Positions 1-5,108 of a DNA stretch of 6,393 bases are shown one piece after another. Under the pieces are notes generated by a model. It saw only the letters and a list, made by a program, of their open reading frames with translations. It was not told the origin of the DNA and did no database searches. The stretch comes from Odoribacteraceae bacterium (GTDB lineage Bacteria; Bacteroidota; Bacteroidia; Bacteroidales; Marinifilaceae): assembly GCA_031259905.1 (NCBI GenBank), contig JAIRKS010000233.1, forward strand, positions 1 to 6,393, written 5' to 3'. The translations under genes and the position numbers were made by a program. The number at the start of each line of letters is the position of its first letter. The first letter of the stretch is position 1.

Positions 1-195
1 TACACGGTCACTCACGCGGGCGGTACGGAAGAGGTTTTTGTAGACTATGCCTATGCATTTCTCCTACCGGGGAAGTGGTTCTCGCTTGGACGTTTTACAT
101 TACAACAAGGAGAATGTAAGGTGATTTTGAGTGATCGAGGGGATAAAACCATCCAGGTCATCTATGCCGATGCCGTGAAGTGGATACTTTATTAA
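1..195 (+). CDS. C-terminal fragment of a golvesin/xanthan-lyase-type secreted protein (5' end outside window)
   Basis: Frame 1 is open from the first base to a TAA at 193-195 and gives the last 64 residues of a larger protein. The fragment has the pattern I associate with the golvesin C-terminal-like domain that ends many Bacteroidales 'xanthan lyase' or FAD-dependent oxidoreductase proteins: YTVTHAGG near the start, then W26-x-x-L-G30 followed by an F-x-L-x-x-G turn, LSD at 43-45, and the closing ADAVKW at 56-61. In that family the domain is a beta-sandwich thought to bind carbohydrate. The catalytic part, if any, lies outside the window, so no enzyme activity can be assigned. Base use differs from the downstream genes: bases 1-120 are about 48% GC with slightly more G than C, whereas the rest is strongly GC-rich and C-rich. 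It converges on the CYTH gene across the repeat array. Confidence 0.75.
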   Translation, partial: YTVTHAGGTEEVFVDYAYAFLLPGKWFSLGRFTLQQGECKVILSDRGDKTIQVIYADAVKWILY

Positions 196-208
196 GTTGA
201 CTGCCGAA

Positions 209-397
209 CATTGCTCTGTCCACGCTGGACATTGCTCTGTCCACGCTGGACATTGCTCTGTCCACGCTGGACATTGCTTTGTCCACGCTGGACATTGCTC
301 TGTCCACGCTGGACATTGCTCTGTCCACCGTGGACATTGCTCTGTCCACGCTGGACATTGCTCTGTCCACCGTGGACATTGCTCTGTCGGCAGCCGA
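209..397. repeat. Nine-copy 21-bp tandem array of palindromes in the convergent intergenic region
   Basis: Nine head-to-tail 21-bp units start at 209, 230, 251, 272, 293, 314, 335, 356 and 377. Each contains a 15-bp inverted repeat, and the palindromes are separated by a constant 6-bp spacer TTGCTC, with one C-to-T change at 279. Palindromes lie at 217-231, 238-252, 259-273, 280-294, 301-315, 322-336, 343-357, 364-378 and 385-399. Six copies (1-5 and 7) read TGTCCACGCTGGACA, with a 6-bp stem and CGC loop. Copies 6 and 8 read TGTCCACCGTGGACA. Copy 9 reads TGTCGGCAGCCGACA, with two stem pairs exchanged for other complementary pairs. Because 21 is a multiple of three, reading frames stay open through the array on both strands, but palindromy, not protein sequence, is what the variants preserve. 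Possible roles are an iteron-like protein-binding array, a bidirectional transcription barrier or 3'-end structure between convergent genes. There is no U-tract after each hairpin, so it is not a standard intrinsic terminator. Confidence 0.95.
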
Positions 398-406
398 CAT
401 TGTCAC

Positions 407-428
407 GTCAAGGCGCATTTGCCCTGAC
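407..428 (+). terminator. Weak candidate hairpin after the repeat array
   Basis: Bases 407-414 can pair with 421-428 in seven of eight positions around a 6-nt loop, GCATTT. The nearest T-run (TTTT, about 440-443) is more than ten bases downstream of the stem, so this is a poor intrinsic terminator. It is listed only because it is the one extra stem between the array and the end of the CYTH gene that could serve the + strand gene ending at 195. Confidence 0.15.
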
Positions 429-458
429 ACCAGCACTCGTTTTGCCGTTGATTTGCCC

Positions 459-471
459 GGCGCACGGCGCC
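459..471 (-). terminator. Candidate hairpin just after the CYTH gene stop
   Basis: GGCGC at 459-463 pairs perfectly with GCGCC at 467-471 around a 3-nt loop. It starts six bases beyond the minus-strand stop codon (478-480), which is where a terminator stem would lie. No T-run follows on the minus strand, so any termination would have to be factor-dependent or assisted by the downstream palindrome array. Confidence 0.25.
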
Positions 472-477
472 ACTCGT

Positions 478-954
478 TCATCCTCCAGCTTGTTCCTCGC
501 GGTACCCCCTTGCCAGCGCGGTATTATAGTACGCGGGATTGCCGGTCACCTCCTCGCCCAACCAGTCCGGTCTCTCGAAAAGTTCCTCCTCGTCGGCAAG
601 CTCCAGCTCCGCGATGACTAACCCCTCGCGCGGCCCGTGGAACTCGTCCACCTCGTACACGTGCTTCCCGACCTTCACCAGGTAGCGCGTCTTCTCGATG
701 ACTCCCGGTTCGCAGAGCACCAGCAGCTCGCACGCCTCGTCCGCGGGGATCTCCTTCTCCCACTCGAAACGCTTCACCCCCGACGCGTCACCAGGCCCCT
801 TGACCGTGATAAACCCCTTCTCCCCCGTCACGCGGACTCGCACCACGCGATCCGGCACGGAAGAAAGATACCCCTGCGTCACCCGCGCGGCGTGAAACGC
901 GTGCGACTTGAACTCGCCGCGCACCAGAAATTTACGTTCTATCTCTTGACCCAT
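478..954 (-). CDS. CYTH-domain protein (triphosphate tunnel metalloenzyme family)
   Basis: This 158-residue protein is close to a single CYTH domain. The family folds into an eight-stranded beta tunnel that binds triphosphates with divalent metal; members include inorganic triphosphatases, thiamine triphosphatase and class IV adenylate cyclases. Visible signature residues are the N-terminal E4-I-E6-R-K8 (ExExK), basic tunnel residues R39, R41 and K52 (TVKG), E64 and E66 in FEWEKEIP, R90 in EKTRY, EVDEF at 101-105, and the acidic ELE at 116-118, followed by the common VTGNPAYYN end. The likely location is the cytosol, as no signal peptide is present. The substrate cannot be decided here; an inorganic triphosphatase is a reasonable default. 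The start at 954 is chosen because ExExK sits at the extreme N-terminus in this family; the frame runs on upstream to 1215, but that part lies in the inverted-repeat block and antisense to the porin. It is transcribed divergently from the porin gene. Confidence 0.92.
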   Translation of the reverse strand: MGQEIERKFLVRGEFKSHAFHAARVTQGYLSSVPDRVVRVRVTGEKGFITVKGPGDASGVKRFEWEKEIPADEACELLVLCEPGVIEKTRYLVKVGKHVYEVDEFHGPREGLVIAELELADEEELFERPDWLGEEVTGNPAYYNTALARGYREEQAGG

Positions 955-970
955 GTGTTTTAACGCTTGA

Positions 971-1080
971 TTTCCCGCGAAGAAAGACAAAATTCCCTTG
1001 AACGGGAAGCCCCCGCGAGTAGGGATCGCGCGGGAAACAGAATCCCCATTAATAGGGATTGCACGGCCCGTCGCGGGAAA
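971..1080. repeat. 110-bp block with 10-bp perfect terminal inverted repeats and internal palindromes
   Basis: TTTCCCGCGA at 971-980 is the exact reverse complement of TCGCGGGAAA at 1071-1080. Between them are further inverted repeats: TTCCC/GGGAA (993-997 with 1004-1008), CCCGCG/CGCGGG (1012-1017 with 1029-1034), AATCCC/GGGATT (1041-1046 with 1055-1060) and CCCG/CGGG (1067-1070 with 1074-1077). A direct repeat of 12 matches in 15 (1020-1034 and 1053-1067, sharing TAGGGAT) also lies inside. The block fills most of the gap between the divergent CYTH and porin genes. It could be a small non-autonomous element (MITE-like), a REP-like folded unit, or a cluster of regulator sites. I saw no clear target-site duplication at its edges, so the mobile-element reading is only a possibility. 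Confidence 0.6.
1041..1060. promoter_or_regulatory. 20-bp near-perfect palindrome, possible operator
   Basis: AATCCC and GGGATT arms surround an 8-bp centre that itself contains the palindrome ATTAAT, so 9 of 10 symmetric base pairs match; the exception is C1047 with A1054. It sits 57 bp upstream of the porin start and 86 bp upstream of the CYTH start on the other strand, so one regulator could reach either promoter. The size and AT core suit a dimeric transcription factor. I did not find a convincing Bacteroidota promoter (TTTG near -33 with TAnnTTTG near -7) in 955-1117 on either strand, so the promoter positions are not assigned. Confidence 0.35.
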
Positions 1081-1117
1081 CGACCTTCGCCGTCTCGAAA
1101 AAATACATGAATACACG

Positions 1118-2392
1118 ATGAGACCACTCTTCTCCCCCCTCTTTCTAACCCTCCTGCTCCCGATCGCCGGGACGGTATCGGCGCAAGAGATCGACGCGTC
1201 CCCCTCCCGCCTCACGCTGGGCGGCTACGGTGAGGCGATCATGCAACGCGCGTTCTATAGCGACAACGCGGCACGTTACACGGCCCCGGCCACGTATAAA
1301 GACAAGACGCACGGCCGCTTCGACATCCCGCGCGTGGTCTTCTACGCGAGTTACGACTTCGGGCGCGGCTGGAAAATGTCCACCGAGATCGAGTTCGAGC
1401 ACGGCGGTACCGGCGCGACGTACGAGATAGAAAACGAGGAGACGGGCGAGTACGAGACCGAGATCGAGAAAGGCGGCGAGGTCGCCATCGAACAATTCTG
1501 GATCGAGAAAAGCTGGTCGCCTGCCATCAACCTGCGCGCGGGCCACGTCGTCGTCCCGGTCGGCCTGACGAACCGCTATCACATGCCGACGGAATACCTC
1601 ACCGTCTCGCGTCCCGAGGAAGAGAGCGCCATTCTCCCCTGCACGTGGCACGAGACGGGCATCAGCCTCCACGGGCAAGCCGGCAAGTGGAGCTACGAGG
1701 CACAATTCATCGCTGGACTGGACGCCGAGCGCTTCAATAACGCCAACTGGATACAGGGAGGGAGCACGTCTCCCTACGAGTTCTCCATCGCCACCTCCTA
1801 CGCGGGCGCGTTCCGCGTCGACAACCGCTCGTTCCCGGGACTACGCGTCGCCCTGAGCGCCTACCACGGCAACAGCGCGCGGAACACCCTCAAGCCAGAG
1901 CGCTACGAGCAGCAAGACCTGAAAGGAGCGGTCACCATCGGCGCGTTCGACGCCGTGTACGACGCACGGCACGTCATCGCGCGGGCAAGCGTGGTAGCCG
2001 GTCACCTCGGAGACTCCCGCGCGATCTCGTTAGTCAACAAGCGCCTCCCCTCGGCCAGCCCCTCGCCGCGCACCGACGTCGCGTCGGACGCGCTCGGCGC
2101 CTACGCGGAGGTAGCGTACGACATCTTCTCCCTCCTTCGCCGTCGCGACAGCGGCGACAAGCTATACCTCTACGCCCACCACGGGTTCTACGACTCCATG
2201 TACAAGGTCGCCGACGGCGTCACCGCCAAGGCATGGAGCCGGAAATACATCACCAGCGCGGGGATCAACTACTTCCCCGTCGAGGGCATCGTCGTGAAGG
2301 CCGAGTACTCGGCCAGGCGACTGCGCGCCCCTTACAACAACGAGCCGGCCTTCTCCGTCGGCATCGCTTACTCCGGAATATTCACACGCTAA
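1118..2392 (+). CDS. Outer-membrane beta-barrel porin (Porin O/P-like)
   Basis: This is a 424-residue protein with a clear Sec signal peptide: M1-R2, a hydrophobic stretch to about residue 20, and a likely signal peptidase I site after V-S-A22. The mature part alternates polar and hydrophobic residues as beta-barrel strands do, beginning LTLGGYGE. It carries segments I recognise from Bacteroidales porins related to phosphate-selective porin O/P: RFDIPRVVFYASYDFG near 67-82, FWIEKSW, then RAGHVVVPVGLTN, and a PTEY...TWHETG block near 157-181. It ends in amphipathic strands (AFSVGIAYSGIF). It should form a passive channel in the outer membrane; the solute is unknown. Residues 103-121 form a Glu-rich stretch that may be a cation-attracting loop or turn. 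The start at 1118 is chosen over the in-frame ATG at 998 because the signal peptide begins there and 998 lies inside the inverted-repeat block. The imelysin gene follows after 12 bp, indicating cotranscription. Confidence 0.85.
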   Translation: MRPLFSPLFLTLLLPIAGTVSAQEIDASPSRLTLGGYGEAIMQRAFYSDNAARYTAPATYKDKTHGRFDIPRVVFYASYDFGRGWKMSTEIEFEHGGTGATYEIENEETGEYETEIEKGGEVAIEQFWIEKSWSPAINLRAGHVVVPVGLTNRYHMPTEYLTVSRPEEESAILPCTWHETGISLHGQAGKWSYEAQFIAGLDAERFNNANWIQGGSTSPYEFSIATSYAGAFRVDNRSFPGLRVALSAYHGNSARNTLKPERYEQQDLKGAVTIGAFDAVYDARHVIARASVVAGHLGDSRAISLVNKRLPSASPSPRTDVASDALGAYAEVAYDIFSLLRRRDSGDKLYLYAHHGFYDSMYKVADGVTAKAWSRKYITSAGINYFPVEGIVVKAEYSARRLRAPYNNEPAFSVGIAYSGIFTR

Positions 2393-2404
2393 TATCACGT
2401 AACC

Positions 2405-3550
2405 ATGAAACAATTTACCTTTTGGATCTCCTGCCTGTCGATCATCCTCGCGTCGACAGCCTGCGAGGACAACAACAACACGAACGAGGAACAAAACGCC
2501 GAACTGTACCGGGGTATCCTCGAGCAGTACGTCAACACGACAATCATCCCCACCTACCGTTCCCTCGCCACCGCCGCCCTGGAGATGCGGGCCGCGAACG
2601 AGAAGCTAAAAAACACCCCGACTAACGAGAACATGCAAGCCGCCTCCGACGCGTGGATGAACGCCCGCGTGTGGTGGGAACTCAGCGAGGCATTCCTCTT
2701 CGGGCCGGTAGGCGAGAACGCCCTCGACATCGACGGGCACATCGACTCGTGGCCGCTCGAGCTGGAAGACATACAAAGTGAACTCGCCAGCGGCACGGGA
2801 CTCACCGGGCAAGAGGCGTGGCAGAAAGACGCCGAGGTCATCGGCTTCCACGTCACGGAATACCTCCTGTACCGCGACGGCCAGTCGCGTCCCGTCGCCG
2901 ACCTCAGCACCGCCGAGCTGAACTACCTCACCGCCGCCACCGACGCGCTCGTGTGGGACTGCGTCCTGGCGTACGTCGCGTGGGTAGGCGAGGAAAACGT
3001 CACCGACGAGATGAAGATCGTCTTCCGGGAAAACCCCGACGTCGTCGCGCACCTCGACAATAACAGCTACTACAAGAACTTCGCCCGCAAGCTCACCACC
3101 GCCGACGGCTACTCCTCGTGGGCCGACGCGCTGAGCGAGATCGCCGTCGGGGCCGCCGAGATCGCCGGTGAGGTAGGCACCACCAAGATAGAGGCACCCT
3201 ACGTCGCGGGGAACGTCATGGAGGTCGAATCGTGGTACAGCTGGCACTCCATCGACGACTACCGCAACAACATCAAGAGCATAAAGAACGCCTACCTCGG
3301 GGGTGTCAACGACAACACCCGGCAGACCGTCACCCTCTCCTCTCTCGTCCGGCAGATCGACGCCGACCTCGACAGCCGCGTCAAGGCCAAGATAGAAGAG
3401 TGTCTCGAAAAGATCGCCGCCATCGGCACCGGCGGCAAATCATTCTACGAGGTCGTCCGCGACCAGGTCAACAGCGAGCAAGTAGGCGCCGCCGTCGACG
3501 CCTGCAACGAACTGCAACAACTCTTCGACGCGCTACCGGAGATACTATAA
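2405..3550 (+). CDS. Imelysin-family (M75-like) lipoprotein, putative metal-binding
   Basis: This is a 381-residue protein. Residues 1-20 form a lipoprotein signal ending LASTAC20, and the residues after the Cys are acidic (E-D-N-N-N), which resembles the Bacteroidota signal for export to the cell surface. The rest matches the imelysin family (peptidase M75, relatives IrpA and EfeO). Seen features are the conserved region with W84, AR at 87-88 and SEAFLFGPVGEN (94-105), the IDSWPLE segment (113-119), the family's G147-x-H149-x-x-E152 motif (GFHVTE), and the characteristic C-terminal SWYSWHSIDDYRNN...KNAYLG helix pair. Family members are mostly helical, are often induced by iron limitation and are implicated in iron uptake; protease activity is doubtful for most of them. 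GxHxxE is thought to form a metal site. Position between a porin and a di-haem cytochrome (9 bp to the next gene) fits a role in binding or handing over a redox-active metal. Which metal, and which face of the outer membrane, is inference. Confidence 0.92.
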   Translation: MKQFTFWISCLSIILASTACEDNNNTNEEQNAELYRGILEQYVNTTIIPTYRSLATAALEMRAANEKLKNTPTNENMQAASDAWMNARVWWELSEAFLFGPVGENALDIDGHIDSWPLELEDIQSELASGTGLTGQEAWQKDAEVIGFHVTEYLLYRDGQSRPVADLSTAELNYLTAATDALVWDCVLAYVAWVGEENVTDEMKIVFRENPDVVAHLDNNSYYKNFARKLTTADGYSSWADALSEIAVGAAEIAGEVGTTKIEAPYVAGNVMEVESWYSWHSIDDYRNNIKSIKNAYLGGVNDNTRQTVTLSSLVRQIDADLDSRVKAKIEECLEKIAAIGTGGKSFYEVVRDQVNSEQVGAAVDACNELQQLFDALPEIL

Positions 3551-3559
3551 TACTAAGAA

Positions 3560-5050
3560 ATGGGAAGACGAACGACAATCACCCGCGTGCTGCTCCTGCT
3601 GACGGCAGCCGCCTGTTCCGGCGGGGACGCCGTCAAGGAAAAACAATACAGTGAAGAATGGTACGCCGGGGGCGTCAACGGGACGGTATTCAACGCCACC
3701 TCGCGCGCCTACCGGCAACCGATGAACATCATCAGCGAGGACCCGCTCCTCTACCAGCAATTCATGCGCGGTGAACGCGTCGCCGAGAAGAGCTTCGTCG
3801 CCGACAACTCCATGAGCTACTCCGGCCTCGGCCCCGTGTACATCCGCAAATCGTGCATCGCGTGCCACCCCAGCTACGGCGGGCGCGGGAAACGCGTCGA
3901 CAAGTTCGACACCTCCGACAGTCGCAACAGCTACCTGCTCATGATCTACGACCCGTCGCTACCCGACCTCCCCCTGGCCACCTCCCACTTCACCGGCATG
4001 ACGCAAACCTCCGCCGTCCCCCCCTTCAAGCCCCCCGTCGACGAGGCCGGCGTCCACCTCCAGTGGCTACCCTACGTCGACGAGCACGGCAACAAGTACG
4101 AGGACGGCACCGCCTACGAACTCGTCTACCCGCGCGTCACCATCGACCAGTCCGCCATCCTCTTCCCCGACTTCGACATGAGCCGGCACGCCGCCAGCAT
4201 CGAGGCCACCATCGGGCTATACGGCGTCGCCCTCCTCGACGCCATCTCCGACGAGGATCTCCGCGCCCAGCACGCCGCCGAGGTCGAGCGAGGGTACTGC
4301 GTCGGAGTCATCGGCGCGGACATCGACGAGACGGGCCTCAACCCCTACTACCCCGGCAAACACCCCGGGAGATTCACCTACCTCTGCACCCGCGCCACCC
4401 TCGACAACGGCCCGGGATCCAACGCCATATGGAACATTACCAACGTCACCCGTCCCGACCGCGCCTACCACTACATCACCGACGCGTACGCCAGGCTCTC
4501 GGCAGCCGACCCGGACGTCCAGCAGGCGCTCGGCCAGACGGGAGAGGAAATCCTCGCCTACCTCCTCGCCCGCGACCTGCCGCCGGAGATGACCGCCGCG
4601 GACTACGAGGCATTCATGGTATGGCACCGGGGCATCGCCGTCCCCGCCGCGCGCGACCTTGACAATCCCGTCGTCCAGCGCGGGCGAACGCTCTTCAACG
4701 AGACCGGCTGCACCGCCTGCCACCGCCCCTCCTGGACCACGCGCACCGACTACGCGCCGCTACCGGCCCTCTCCAACCAGAAGATATTCCCGTACACCGA
4801 TCTCCTCCGCCACGACCTCGAGATGCACGAGCCGGGACGCGCCCGCGTCTGCCGCACCACGCCCCTCTGGGGACGGGGCCTCATGAAAGTCACCTCAGGC
4901 TACACCGACATGCTCCACGACCTCCGCGCCCGCGACTACCCCGAGGCCATCCTCTGGCACGGCGGCGAGGCCAAACCCTGCAAGGAGAAATTCCGTAAAA
5001 TGTCAAGAGAAGACAGGGAAGCGCTCGTCAAGTTCCTCGAGGCAATATAA
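3560..5050 (+). CDS. Di-haem c-type lipoprotein oxidoreductase (DUF1111 / 'thiol oxidoreductase-like')
   Basis: This is a 496-residue protein with a lipoprotein signal (hydrophobic VLLLLTAAAC, lipid Cys19). It has two c-type haem motifs: C99-I-A-C102-H103, followed by PSYGGRGKR, and C384-T-A-C387-H388, preceded by RGRTLFNETG. The C-terminal part has the family hallmark RTTPLWGRG (432-440), an LHD-x-RA segment (452-457), ILWHGGEA (464-471) and a closing REALVKFLEAI helix. This matches the DUF1111 di-haem oxidoreductase family, distantly related to di-haem cytochrome c peroxidases and MauG. The annotated 'thiol oxidoreductase' activity is not proven for the family. In other bacteria these genes commonly neighbour imelysin genes, as here. 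Four Cys (247, 276, 431, 474) lie outside the haem motifs and could form disulfides. Haem attachment outside the cytoplasm requires a maturation system, and the next gene supplies one component. Start: only 9 bp follow the imelysin stop, and the signal peptide begins at this ATG. Confidence 0.9.
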   Translation: MGRRTTITRVLLLLTAAACSGGDAVKEKQYSEEWYAGGVNGTVFNATSRAYRQPMNIISEDPLLYQQFMRGERVAEKSFVADNSMSYSGLGPVYIRKSCIACHPSYGGRGKRVDKFDTSDSRNSYLLMIYDPSLPDLPLATSHFTGMTQTSAVPPFKPPVDEAGVHLQWLPYVDEHGNKYEDGTAYELVYPRVTIDQSAILFPDFDMSRHAASIEATIGLYGVALLDAISDEDLRAQHAAEVERGYCVGVIGADIDETGLNPYYPGKHPGRFTYLCTRATLDNGPGSNAIWNITNVTRPDRAYHYITDAYARLSAADPDVQQALGQTGEEILAYLLARDLPPEMTAADYEAFMVWHRGIAVPAARDLDNPVVQRGRTLFNETGCTACHRPSWTTRTDYAPLPALSNQKIFPYTDLLRHDLEMHEPGRARVCRTTPLWGRGLMKVTSGYTDMLHDLRARDYPEAILWHGGEAKPCKEKFRKMSREDREALVKFLEAI

Positions 5051-5062
5051 CGCCGGCACGCG

Positions 5063-5080
5063 CCCTCCCCTCCCCTTCCC
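5063..5080 (-). other. G-quadruplex motif on the minus strand in the oxidoreductase-ccsA gap
   Basis: An uninterrupted 18-base pyrimidine run lies in the 58-bp gap before the ccsA-like gene. On the minus strand it reads GGGAAGGGGAGGGGAGGG: four G-tracts of at least three with loops of two, one and one bases. This satisfies the usual G-quadruplex pattern with short, stable loops. It would be on the template strand for transcription of the + operon, so RNA would carry C-tracts, not G-tracts. It may simply reflect the strong C bias of this strand. Confidence 0.5.
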
Positions 5081-5108
5081 GACCCGCGCGACACCAGCAA
5101 GACAACCA

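Noticed and set aside
209..397. CRISPR array
   Set aside because: There are no unique spacers: the 6-bp intervals are identical, the unit is only 21 bp, and no cas gene is present.
158..481. Minus-strand open frame encoding a heptad repeat (VDRAMSS-like), and matching open frames on the + strand
   Set aside because: The 21-bp unit keeps any frame open. Variants preserve base pairing, there are several equally open frames on both strands, and the frame overlaps the end of the upstream gene. No signal, domain or start context supports a protein.
998..1117. N-terminal 40-residue extension of the porin
   Set aside because: It would place the signal peptide internally, and its sequence derives from the palindromic block. 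The ATG at 1118 begins a standard signal peptide.
955..1215. N-terminal extension of the CYTH protein
   Set aside because: The frame stays open upstream, but it runs through the inverted-repeat block and antisense to the porin signal peptide. The CYTH ExExK motif normally lies at the very N-terminus, as it does with the start at 954.
2606..3247. Minus-strand open frame antisense to the imelysin gene, and similar antisense frames at 1145-1705 and 4217-4723
   Set aside because: These are by-products of high GC content opposite well-supported genes; none has a recognisable motif.
3853..4662. Arg/Pro-rich + strand frame inside the di-haem oxidoreductase gene
   Set aside because: It is an out-of-frame reading of GC-rich codons with low-complexity composition. 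The main frame carries both haem motifs.
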